A DNA stretch of 7,834 nucleotides from an uncultured Prevotella sp. (GCA_947072805.1 CAMTJK010000157.1:1-7834), one strand, 5' to 3'; shown: positions 1-6,707, numbered from the stretch's first letter. Notes: generated by a model from the sequence alone, not told the origin. Program-made: numbers and translations.

Positions 1-170
1 GATTAACACACGTTAAAGTAAACATTTTTCATAAAAGTAAATAAATGTTATACGTGTTGTAAGGCACTGTTTTTTGTTGGGCGTTGCGGCTTGTTTCCCG
101 ATAAGTTTTAACGACTGCAAATTAATGGTTTCACCAGTTTGTATCGGCCGGATAAACTGTTTGGAATCAT
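1..170. other. AT-rich intergenic region downstream of the threonine dehydrogenase gene
   Basis: No gene is supported here. The first 60 bases are very AT-rich and carry nested inverted repeats: TTAAC-N4-GTTAA (3-16), ACACGT/ACGTGT (8-13 with 52-57) and AACATTT/AAATGTT (21-27 with 43-49). AAAGTAAA occurs twice, at 15-22 and 34-41. This looks like a regulatory or transcription-start region for a gene to the left of the window, but I find no TAnnTTTG element on either strand. A 20-codon frame begins immediately after the dehydrogenase stop on the minus strand (170 to 108). It is too short and unremarkable to call a gene. Confidence 0.5.
135..159 (-). terminator. Possible terminator hairpin after the threonine dehydrogenase gene
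   Basis: An inverted repeat CAGTTT (135-140) / AAACTG (154-159) encloses a second small stem, ATC (143-145) / GAT (151-153), with loop GGCCG and a two-base bulge. It lies 12 bases past the TAG stop of the minus-strand gene, where a terminator would be expected. There is no T-run after it in the minus direction, so intrinsic termination is not assured. The hairpin itself is clear; its role is inferred. Confidence 0.35.
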
Positions 171-1145
171 CTATCTCGTGGCTTCCTTGCCGGCTGACAG
201 CCTCTTGGTAAGCTTATCAAGCATGTCGTCGGTCATGGATTCGAGGTCGTAACGCGGACACCAGTCCCATTCCTCGCGTGCGCAGCTGTCGTCCATGCAG
301 TCGGGCCAGCTCTCTGCTATCGACTGTTTCAGTTCGTCCACGCGATATTCCATTTCGAAGTCGGGCAGGCGGCGGCGTATGGCGCTGTAGATAGTTTCGG
401 GCGCAAAGCTCATGGAGGCAATGTTGAACGCGTTGCGGTGCTTCAGTCTGCCGGCATCCGCCTCCATCAGTGAGATGGCGGCATGGAGGGCGTCGGGCAT
501 ATACATCATATCCATGAGCGTACCTGCCTTGATGGGACACACGAAGCGTTCTCCCCTCACCGCGGCGTAGTATATCTCGACAGCATAGTCGGTGGTTCCG
601 CCGCCGGGCAGCGTTACATTAGATATGATACCGGGAAATCTTACCGAGCGTGTGTCCACTCCGTACTTGTTGTAGTAGTAGTCGCTAAGCAGTTCGGTGG
701 TTACCTTTGTCACTCCGTATATGGATCGCGGACGCTGCAGTGTGTCCTGCGGTGTCATGACGTGCGGTGTGTCTATGCCGAACGAGCCGATGCTGCTCGG
801 GGTAAACACAGCACAGCGGCACTCGCGTGCCACTTCGAGCACATTCCACAATCCGTCGATGCCTATGCGCCATGCCAGGCGCGGCTTGCTTTCTGCCACT
901 ACCGACAGAAGGGCAGCCATATTATATATGGTATCAACGTTGTGCTTTCTGACGGCAGCCATAATGGCGTTGCCATCGGTCACGTCCACCATTTCGGCAG
1001 GACCGGAGTGGAGCAGATCGCCCAGGGGTTCTGCCCCTGCAACATAGCCTGCGACGACATTTTCACCGCCATACCGTTGCCTTAACTCCATGGTAAGTTC
1101 CGAGCCAATCTGCCCGGTAGCTCCGATAATAAGTATGTTCTTCAT
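171..1145 (-). CDS. L-threonine 3-dehydrogenase, short-chain dehydrogenase (SDR) type
   Basis: The product is 324 residues, normal for the SDR-type threonine dehydrogenases, which are unrelated to the zinc-dependent E. coli Tdh. It should oxidise L-threonine to 2-amino-3-ketobutyrate with NAD+ in the cytoplasm. The Rossmann glycine motif GATGQIG is at residues 8-14, the catalytic SDR pair Tyr143-x3-Lys147 lies in SIYGVTK, and the partner serines Ser117/Ser118 lie in TPSSIGSFG. Family signatures include RFPGIIS, the TLMDMMYMPDA segment and a C-terminal EEWDWCPRYDL followed by DML. The decisive context is kbl, which encodes the next enzyme and is transcribed divergently 233 bp away. The end of beta-strand 2 reads VVAGYV (30-35) and lacks the acidic residue usual in NAD-dependent extended SDRs. 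Automated annotation often labels such proteins only as NAD-dependent epimerase/dehydratase; a sugar epimerase is possible but less likely. The ATG at 1145 begins directly with the Rossmann strand, so the start is secure. Confidence 0.88.
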   Translation of the reverse strand: MKNILIIGATGQIGSELTMELRQRYGGENVVAGYVAGAEPLGDLLHSGPAEMVDVTDGNAIMAAVRKHNVDTIYNMAALLSVVAESKPRLAWRIGIDGLWNVLEVARECRCAVFTPSSIGSFGIDTPHVMTPQDTLQRPRSIYGVTKVTTELLSDYYYNKYGVDTRSVRFPGIISNVTLPGGGTTDYAVEIYYAAVRGERFVCPIKAGTLMDMMYMPDALHAAISLMEADAGRLKHRNAFNIASMSFAPETIYSAIRRRLPDFEMEYRVDELKQSIAESWPDCMDDSCAREEWDWCPRYDLESMTDDMLDKLTKRLSAGKEATR

Positions 1146-1165
1146 ATCATATTATAAATTTGTTG

Positions 1166-1198
1166 CAAATATACGCTTTTTATTTGTCGCTGAACAAT
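1166..1198 (-). promoter_or_regulatory. Bacteroidetes-type promoter for the threonine dehydrogenase gene
   Basis: Read on the minus strand, TATATTTG (1173 to 1166) matches the -7 consensus TAnnTTTG exactly. An ATTG (1198 to 1195), resembling the -33 TTTG element, lies 21 bases upstream. Transcription would start near 1160, leaving a leader of about 15 nt before the ATG at 1145. No Shine-Dalgarno sequence is visible, as is usual in this phylum. The motif match is direct; activity is inferred. Confidence 0.7.
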
Positions 1199-1324
1199 AA
1201 AGGGCGTTCTTTTTTCATTACAAAAACGAATAAAGTAGAAGACGACACGACACATTATCCCGACGCATCGCCATATTATTTATACATAACGGCATTGGCA
1301 CATAAAACTATTATTTCAATGTCT

Positions 1325-1360
1325 TTTGGTGATATATTTAGGATAAAATGTTTAACTTTG
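1325..1360 (+). promoter_or_regulatory. Bacteroidetes-type promoter for kbl
   Basis: TAACTTTG at 1353-1360 matches the -7 consensus TAnnTTTG exactly. The nearest -33-like TTTG is at 1325-1328, giving a 24-base spacer, longer than the usual 19-21, so the upstream box is doubtful. The predicted start of transcription near 1366 leaves about 13 nt before the ATG at 1379. That matches the short leader predicted for the divergent dehydrogenase gene and supports 1379 as the true translation start. Confidence 0.6.
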
Positions 1361-1378
1361 CCTCAAACATTAAATCTT

Positions 1379-2563
1379 ATGTACGGAAAAATAAAACAAC
1401 ATCTCAGCAACACGCTTGCAGAAATACGCGCGGCAGGGCTCTACAAAGAGGAGCGCCTGATAGAAACCGCGCAGCAAGCAGCTATCGGAGTGGGCGGAAA
1501 GGAAGTGCTCAACTTCTGCGCCAACAACTATCTCGGTCTGTCTAACCATCCGCGACTGATACGCGCAGCGCAGGAAATGATGGACAGACGCGGCTACGGA
1601 ATGTCGTCGGTGAGGTTTATCTGCGGCACACAGGACATACACAAGGAACTGGAAGCTGCCATCTCCGACTATTTTCACACTGAAGACACCATACTGTATG
1701 CGGCGTGCTTCGATGCCAACGGCGGAGTGTTTGAACCGCTCCTCACGGAAGAGGATGCCATAATCTCCGATTCGCTCAACCATGCCTCCATAATAGACGG
1801 CGTGCGCCTCTGTAAAGCCAAACGTTACAGGTATGCCAACGCCAATATGGATGAACTCGAGAACTGTCTGAAAGAGGCTCAAAGCCAGAGATTCAGGATA
1901 ATAGTCACGGATGGCGTCTTCTCGATGGACGGCAACGTGGCTCCTGTGGACAGGATATGCGAACTCGCTGAACAGTATGACGCCATGGTTATGGTGGACG
2001 AGTCGCACTCGGCAGGCGTGGTGGGCAAGACCGGTCACGGCGTGAGCGAACTATACAACCTGTACGGACGCATAGACATATATACCGGTACGCTCGGCAA
2101 GGCCTTCGGCGGCGCCATGGGCGGATTTACCACGGGCAGAAAGGAGATTATAGACCTTATGCGCCAGCGCAGCCGTCCGTATCTGTTCTCCAACTCGGTG
2201 GCTCCGGCGGTGATAGGCGCCAGCCTCGAAACGTTCCGCATGCTGAAGGAGAGCAATGCCCTGCACGACAAGCTTGTGGACAACGTAAACTACTTCCGCG
2301 ACCGCATGACCGCGGCAGGATTTGACATAAAGCCCACACAGAGCGCCATCTGTGCCGTGATGCTCTACGACGCCAAACTGTCGCAGGTATATGCCGCAAA
2401 AATGCAGGAAGAAGGCATTTACGTTACCGGTTTCTACTATCCGGTGGTGCCCAAAGGTGAGGCACGCATCCGCGTACAGCTGTCAGCCGGACACGAACGC
2501 GAACATCTCGACAAGTGCATAGCTGCCTTCATAAAGGTGGGCAGGGAACTCGGTGTTCTGTAA
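1379..2563 (+). CDS. kbl: 2-amino-3-ketobutyrate coenzyme A ligase (glycine C-acetyltransferase)
   Basis: This PLP-dependent enzyme of the alpha-oxoamine synthase family cleaves 2-amino-3-ketobutyrate with CoA to give glycine and acetyl-CoA, the second step of threonine breakdown. From the ATG at 1379 the protein is 394 residues, against 398 for E. coli Kbl. The PLP Schiff-base lysine is Lys241 in TGTLGKAFGG. Asp207 and His210 of VMVDESHSAG bind the cofactor ring, and His135 in SLNHASIIDG is the conserved stacking histidine. NFCANNYLGLSNHP (45-58) is a family hallmark near the N-terminus. The frame is open back to about 1160, but those 73 extra codons are not Kbl-like and would span the -7 promoter box, so the long version should be rejected. 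Related enzymes (8-amino-7-oxononanoate synthase, 5-aminolevulinate synthase) are possible by fold, but the divergent threonine dehydrogenase neighbour settles the assignment. Confidence 0.95.
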   Translation: MYGKIKQHLSNTLAEIRAAGLYKEERLIETAQQAAIGVGGKEVLNFCANNYLGLSNHPRLIRAAQEMMDRRGYGMSSVRFICGTQDIHKELEAAISDYFHTEDTILYAACFDANGGVFEPLLTEEDAIISDSLNHASIIDGVRLCKAKRYRYANANMDELENCLKEAQSQRFRIIVTDGVFSMDGNVAPVDRICELAEQYDAMVMVDESHSAGVVGKTGHGVSELYNLYGRIDIYTGTLGKAFGGAMGGFTTGRKEIIDLMRQRSRPYLFSNSVAPAVIGASLETFRMLKESNALHDKLVDNVNYFRDRMTAAGFDIKPTQSAICAVMLYDAKLSQVYAAKMQEEGIYVTGFYYPVVPKGEARIRVQLSAGHEREHLDKCIAAFIKVGRELGVL

Positions 2564-2579
2564 GAATAGGATTCTTCAG
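2558..2579. terminator. Hairpin across the kbl stop codon (convergent intergenic region)
   Basis: AAGAAT (2562-2567) and ATTCTT (2571-2576) form a six-base-pair stem with a three-base loop. CTG (2558-2560) and CAG (2577-2579) extend it once a single T at 2561 is bulged. It includes the kbl TAA stop and lies between two convergent genes, so it could serve as a terminator for either strand. No downstream T-run is present on either strand, so termination is an inference from position. Confidence 0.4.
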
Positions 2580-2580
2580 G

Positions 2581-3276
2581 TCATTGTGGAACGCTGAAAC
2601 GGCGTTCCACAATGCCATCATAGGTATTTATATTCATCACAAGCGTGTCGGCATCGATTGATGACGACGCAATGCTCACATATATTTTCGACGAGTAGTA
2701 TTCGGGTACGCCGCCCTGGTCATGATAGAAATGCATGAATGCGGTTCGCGTACCGTCCGGATTGTCTGCGCACGAGTCGGCGACAAGCCCGATGGTGTGC
2801 AGGGCGGCATCGTCGTCGGTCTGCCCTGTCTTCAGGAATAAAGCGATGTTGATGTATTTACCGCTACCGCTGAGCCACATGCTCTCAAAGGTAACGGGGT
2901 CTGTGGGAAAGGTTTCCGTACGTCCCTCTTCGGCAGCCTTCTCTTCCAGTTCCTCCTTTGTCTTAGGCTTCAGCACCATGACCTGCGAGAGACTTACCGT
3001 TTCGGCGGTGTGCTCGTCGAGCAGATTGTAGAAGAGCACAGCCCTGTAAAGGGAGTCGGGCACAGTCATCCATTTTGCCTCTGCCGGTGCGGCGAGGGCG
3101 AGGGTGGCACCATCGTCGGTGGTTACATAGTCGGCGGCGCCTCCCGATACGGTGGAATGAGCCTCAACGAAGTCGGCTTGTGTGAGCGAATAAGTGCCTG
3201 TGCCGGTTTCGTAGCTGTCGGTAGAGCACGCCGCAAGAACCGTTGCCGCGGCAAGAAGCATTGCCGCCGTTCTCAT
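2581..3276 (-). CDS. Small secreted lipoprotein, probably NigD-like
   Basis: The product is 231 residues. A short hydrophobic signal (residues 3-16) ends in the lipobox LAAC with Cys17 as the lipidation site, so the mature protein is predicted to be membrane-anchored outside the cytoplasm. The residues after Cys17 (STDSYETG) are not a clear Bacteroidetes surface-export signal. There are no transmembrane segments after the signal. Segments such as VTFESMWLS, ALFLKTG, MHFYHDQGGVPEYYSSKIYVSI and the closing NTYDGIVERRFSVPQ resemble, from memory, the NigD-like beta-sandwich lipoproteins common in Bacteroidales, whose function is unknown. A stretch rich in Lys and Glu (about residues 103-118) may be a surface loop. 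The ATG overlaps the stop of the upstream acyltransferase gene as ATGA, which fixes the start and indicates translational coupling. It is the last gene of the minus-strand cluster, and its final ten codons form a perfect hairpin. Confidence 0.65.
   Translation of the reverse strand: MRTAAMLLAAATVLAACSTDSYETGTGTYSLTQADFVEAHSTVSGGAADYVTTDDGATLALAAPAEAKWMTVPDSLYRAVLFYNLLDEHTAETVSLSQVMVLKPKTKEELEEKAAEEGRTETFPTDPVTFESMWLSGSGKYINIALFLKTGQTDDDAALHTIGLVADSCADNPDGTRTAFMHFYHDQGGVPEYYSSKIYVSIASSSIDADTLVMNINTYDGIVERRFSVPQ
2582..2614. repeat. Perfect 13-bp inverted repeat at the end of the lipoprotein gene
   Basis: CATTGTGGAACGC (2582-2594) is the exact reverse complement of GCGTTCCACAATG (2602-2614), with a seven-base loop. 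The structure lies inside coding sequence, spelling the last residues IVERRFSVPQ, and it includes the first two bases of the TGA stop. It would form a stable RNA hairpin on the lipoprotein mRNA and equally on a transcript reading past kbl. Neither side has a T-tract, so it may be a protective 3' mRNA structure or a factor-assisted terminator rather than a classical one. Confidence 0.8.
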
Positions 3277-4433
3277 TTTGCGTTCTTTTTAGCCGCCATG
3301 TGGTTGATTGCCGGATTGGCATACATGCGCAACATCTGCACACGCAGGTAGTTGTCGTCCTTTCCGGGCATTTCTATCTTAGCCATCTGTCCGGAAAGAT
3401 ATGCCTCGAAAGCCGCCTTGTCCTCCGGCGTGTAATGTCCGGCAAGAGCATCGTCACCATTCAGCAGGTCGGCAGCCACGTAATTTCCGGGATACAGGCG
3501 GTATCCGAGGTGAATCTGCGTGTCTATGTGTCTTGCCACGGCTTCAAACAGGTCGCCCTTGGGCATCTCCGGGTCGAGCGTGTCGAGCCAATCGTCTATA
3601 CACGGGGCGCAATGGTAGTGAATATGCCCTTTGTAGCCCATTATGCCTGTCTGCATGCTCAACACATCGTCGGCCTTTGTCTTCTTCCATCCCTCCACAT
3701 CGCGCTTGAACTGGAACTCGCGTGCCTTGAGGTAGTCGCAAGGATCGTATTCGTAAGATATTGAAAGCGGAACGATGTGCAGTTGTTTCAGTCTCTCCGT
3801 TACCGTACCTTCACCACCCATTGCCATCATCTTCAGTATTGACTGCTGCGTGCGGTCGTCGCTGTCTTTGGCTCTTCCCTCGCGCTGGGCTATCCATATA
3901 TTGTCGTGCTTCTGCTCTATGACAAAGTGCATATAGTCTGCCATCAGCTTGCTGTTGGCGAGCATCTCTCTTATTCCCGCGCTGCGTCTTACTATAAACG
4001 ACTTGTTCACCCTCACAAGGTCTTCTATCCACGGAGCGGCAAGGAGGTTGTCGCCGATAGCTATCTCGCAGGTGGTCTTGAATCCCACGTCCACGAGCAG
4101 TTTGTCGAGGAATGCCGAGTCGAGAACAATGTCGCGATGATTGCTCACAAAGGTGTACCGCTTCTCCACATCCACCGCCGATGCGTCCATATCGCATCCC
4201 CTGGATGCAGCCTTAATAAGGTTTTCGAGGAAGCCGTAGCACAAAGCCAACTGGAAATCGAGGTTGGTCTTGCAGCGGCGTATCTTTTCGGCAACGGCCT
4301 CAAAGGGTACGCCCCTGAAGATATACTCCATCACGCTGCGGAACTGCCCGTCGGCGATGAGCCTTTCGTACACGGCGGAAAGCTCTTCCGGCTCATAAGG
4401 GCGTATGGGATCATACTTTGAAGGTACATTCAT
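3273..4433 (-). CDS. PlsB/PlsC-type acyltransferase (1-acylglycerol-3-phosphate acyltransferase-like)
   Basis: The product is 386 residues with the four blocks of glycerol-phosphate acyltransferases in order: NHRDIVLD (98-105) for block I, NKSFIVRR (143-150) for block II, AQREGRAKD (182-190) for block III and IVPLSISYEYDP (220-231) for block IV. These bind glycerol phosphate and position the catalytic histidine, so a role in phospholipid or other lipid acylation at the inner membrane is likely. The acceptor and acyl donor cannot be deduced. In block I, His99 and Asp105 are separated by five residues, whereas the classical motif is HX4D; the intervening Asp101 could also matter. No transmembrane helix is evident, so association with the membrane would be peripheral. 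The gene starts 5 bp after the ddl stop and its TGA overlaps the start of the lipoprotein gene, indicating one transcription unit. Residues about 232-386 are outside the core domain and I do not recognise them. Confidence 0.78.
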   Translation of the reverse strand: MNVPSKYDPIRPYEPEELSAVYERLIADGQFRSVMEYIFRGVPFEAVAEKIRRCKTNLDFQLALCYGFLENLIKAASRGCDMDASAVDVEKRYTFVSNHRDIVLDSAFLDKLLVDVGFKTTCEIAIGDNLLAAPWIEDLVRVNKSFIVRRSAGIREMLANSKLMADYMHFVIEQKHDNIWIAQREGRAKDSDDRTQQSILKMMAMGGEGTVTERLKQLHIVPLSISYEYDPCDYLKAREFQFKRDVEGWKKTKADDVLSMQTGIMGYKGHIHYHCAPCIDDWLDTLDPEMPKGDLFEAVARHIDTQIHLGYRLYPGNYVAADLLNGDDALAGHYTPEDKAAFEAYLSGQMAKIEMPGKDDNYLRVQMLRMYANPAINHMAAKKNAK

Positions 4434-4438
4434 AAGCC

Positions 4439-5452
4439 TTAAAACTGGTTTTCTACTATTTCCGTGAGCACATCCTTCATCTCCATGCCGGCAGCTTTCA
4501 CCTGCTGCGGTATGAAACTTGTGGCTGTCATGCCCGGCGTAGTGTTCACTTCAAGCATATATATGTATTCTTTCTCGTTGCCCTCGGCGTCTTTTTTGCG
4601 ACTTATGATGTAGTCGATGCGTATTATTCCGTTGCATCCGAGAATGTCGTATATGTGGCTTGTTATCTCGCTCACGCGGCGTGCGGTGTCGTCGCTGATG
4701 CGTGCAGGAGTAATTTCCTTCACCTGACCGTTGTATTTGGCGTCGTAGTCGAAAAATTCGTTGCTTGTCACCACCTCTGTAGCAGGCAGCACAACCGACC
4801 TTTCACGCGTCTTGTAGCATCCTATGGATATTTCCGTGCCCTCGATGAACTGTTCCACCATCACCTCCGGACTTTCCATTATTGCCTTTCTGATGGCAGG
4901 GGCGAGCTGATCCTTGTTTTTCACCTTCGATACGCCGAAGCTGCTTCCGTCGGCGGCAGGCTTTACGAAGCAAGGCATTCCTATACGCTCCTCCACCTCG
5001 TCGTCGCTGACCATCTCTTCATAGCCTTTGCGTATGAGCAAAGAGTCGGCCACGAGCACGCCATAGGCCCGCAGATACTGGTTAAGTACAAACTTGTCAA
5101 ACGTGAGAGCCTCCACGAGAACACCGCTCGTGGAATAAGGCATTCCTATCAGGTCAAAATATCCCTGCAGCAGTCCGTTTTCTCCCGGAGTGCCATGTAT
5201 TGTGATATATGCGTAGTCGAACACCACCTTGCTCCCGCCCGCCATGAACGAGAAATCGTTGCGGTCGATTGGTGCCGTAGTGCCGTCGGGCAGTTCGACA
5301 TGCCAGTCCTGCGCCTTGATGTCCACCAAATAAACGTTGTAACGCTCCTTGTCGAAGAAGGAGTAGAGTCCGCGTCCCGAACGGAGCGACACGTTGTGCT
5401 CCGACGAATCGCCACCGCAGACGATGGCAATGGTTCTCTTTTGATCTTTCAT
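4439..5452 (-). CDS. ddl: D-alanine--D-alanine ligase
   Basis: This cytoplasmic ATP-grasp enzyme joins two D-alanines to make the dipeptide used in the peptidoglycan stem. At 337 residues it is about 30 longer than E. coli DdlB. The N-terminal signature CGGDSSEHNVSLRSG (12-26) contains Glu18, which binds the first D-alanine. IHGTPGENGLLQG (85-97) follows, then the ATP loop FVKPAADGSSFGV (162-174) and VEQFIEGTE (199-207). Mg2+ ligands are Asp280 in GIIRIDY, and Glu301 and Asn303 in LEVNTTPGMT. YDAKY (236-240) keeps the tyrosine matching DdlB Tyr216 by my alignment, which argues for D-alanine rather than D-lactate as acceptor. Extra length falls around residues 144-158 and in a charged loop near 285-296. 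The start ATG at 5452 gives the usual short lead into the first strand. It lies 82 bp after rluD and 5 bp before the acyltransferase gene. Confidence 0.96.
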   Translation of the reverse strand: MKDQKRTIAIVCGGDSSEHNVSLRSGRGLYSFFDKERYNVYLVDIKAQDWHVELPDGTTAPIDRNDFSFMAGGSKVVFDYAYITIHGTPGENGLLQGYFDLIGMPYSTSGVLVEALTFDKFVLNQYLRAYGVLVADSLLIRKGYEEMVSDDEVEERIGMPCFVKPAADGSSFGVSKVKNKDQLAPAIRKAIMESPEVMVEQFIEGTEISIGCYKTRERSVVLPATEVVTSNEFFDYDAKYNGQVKEITPARISDDTARRVSEITSHIYDILGCNGIIRIDYIISRKKDAEGNEKEYIYMLEVNTTPGMTATSFIPQQVKAAGMEMKDVLTEIVENQF

Positions 5453-5534
5453 CAGTGTTTCTGTATTATTATGTTCTGAGCTTATTTACTCTTCCGTGCT
5501 TCAAGAGTGCGGTTTGTCCACGTCCGGCGTAGTT

Positions 5535-6707
5535 TTACTGCAGTCCCTCCGGCTTTTCCTTTCTTCCGTTCACGAACTTCCTCCACTTCTCTATCAGAGC
5601 CCAAAGGTCTATCGGCAAGTCGCTCGTAAAGTCCATCTGTTCTCCGGTTATGGGGTGTACAAAGCCGAGCGTACGTGCGTGCAGCGCCTGACGCTGGCAG
5701 AAGCTGAGGCAGTTGAGCACAAACTGTCGGTAACTTCCCGTCCTGTCGCCTCGCAGAATTTCGGTACCTCCGTATCTGTCGTCGCCAAACAGCGGATGTC
5801 CTATATGCCTCATGTGCGCCCTTATCTGGTGTGTACGTCCGGTTTCGAGTATACATTCCACAAGTGTTACGTATCCGAATCGTTCCATGACCCTGTAATG
5901 CGTCACCGCCGTCTTGCCTATTCCCGATTCCGGGTCAAACACAGCCATTCGCAGGCGGTCACGCAAGTCGCGTCCGATGTTGCCTACAATGGTTCCCTCC
6001 TCCTCGTTGAAGTTTCCCCATACCAGTGCGTTATAGCTCCTGTGTGTGGTTTTGTTATAGAACTGTGCGCCGAGACTGGTCTTTGCCTCCGGTGTCTTTG
6101 CCACCACGAGCAGGCCGCTTGTGTCCTTGTCTATGCGGTGTACGAGCCCCACCATTGGGTCGTTCGGGTCATACGAAGGCATGTTTCGCAGATGCCATGC
6201 CACAGCGTTTACGAGTGTTCCGTGATAATTTCCGCATCCCGGATGCACCACGAGGCCTGCCGGTTTGTTCACCACCATCAGGTAGTCGTCCTCGTACACT
6301 ATATCGAGAGGTATATCCTCCGGTTCTATTGTGGTGTCATAATGCGGTCGGTCAAGCATAAGCGTCACCACATCGCCCGGTCTTACCTTGTAGTTGCTTT
6401 TCACCGGGCGGTCGTTCACGTGAACAAATCCCGCCTCCGCCGCCTTTTGTATTCTGTTACGGCTGGAGTGTTGCATCTTCTCGAACATGTACTTGTCTAT
6501 CCTCACCGCCTCCTGACCGCGGTCTACCGAGAATCGGTAATGTTCGTACAGTTGCTGTCCCTGTTCTTCGTCTTCTTCTGTTAGCTCTATGTCTTCTATG
6601 TCTTCTGCCATAGGGTTGATGTTCGCATCCGGCATTGCTAATGCGCTCTCCGCATCCTGCATCAAGCCGGTTGCTTTTGTTACATTATTTATATAATATT
6701 CTTCCAT
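5535..6707 (-). CDS. rluD: 23S rRNA pseudouridine synthase, RluD/RluA family
   Basis: The enzyme isomerises uridines to pseudouridine in 23S rRNA; E. coli RluD acts on helix 69 (1911, 1915, 1917). An S4 RNA-binding domain occupies about residues 68-115 (VRIDKYM, NRIQKAAEAG, KVRPGDVV). The catalytic domain follows, with NKPAGLVVHPG (147-157), the active-site aspartate Asp193 in HRIDKDTSG (190-198), and ETGRTHQIRAH (288-298) near the C-terminal end. The protein is 390 residues, longer than E. coli RluD (326), because of an acidic N-terminal region (residues 35-48) before the S4 domain. Met1, Met16, Met25 and Met33 are all possible starts; Met33 (codon 6609-6611) would give 358 residues, closer to the length I expect in Bacteroides. 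The gene starts 45 bp after the PASTA gene and is probably cotranscribed with it. Assignment to the RluA/C/D family is firm, the exact subtype a little less so. Confidence 0.92.
   Translation of the reverse strand: MEEYYINNVTKATGLMQDAESALAMPDANINPMAEDIEDIELTEEDEEQGQQLYEHYRFSVDRGQEAVRIDKYMFEKMQHSSRNRIQKAAEAGFVHVNDRPVKSNYKVRPGDVVTLMLDRPHYDTTIEPEDIPLDIVYEDDYLMVVNKPAGLVVHPGCGNYHGTLVNAVAWHLRNMPSYDPNDPMVGLVHRIDKDTSGLLVVAKTPEAKTSLGAQFYNKTTHRSYNALVWGNFNEEEGTIVGNIGRDLRDRLRMAVFDPESGIGKTAVTHYRVMERFGYVTLVECILETGRTHQIRAHMRHIGHPLFGDDRYGGTEILRGDRTGSYRQFVLNCLSFCQRQALHARTLGFVHPITGEQMDFTSDLPIDLWALIEKWRKFVNGRKEKPEGLQ

Noticed and set aside
108..170. A 20-codon minus-strand frame starting immediately after the threonine dehydrogenase TAG
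   Set aside because: It is very short, contains the hairpin at 135-159, and the dehydrogenase already ends where its family normally ends.
685..1085. Long open frames on the other strand within the threonine dehydrogenase gene, and similar frames inside the other genes
   Set aside because: They overlap genes with clear family motifs, have no promoter or start signals, and their translations show no domain features.
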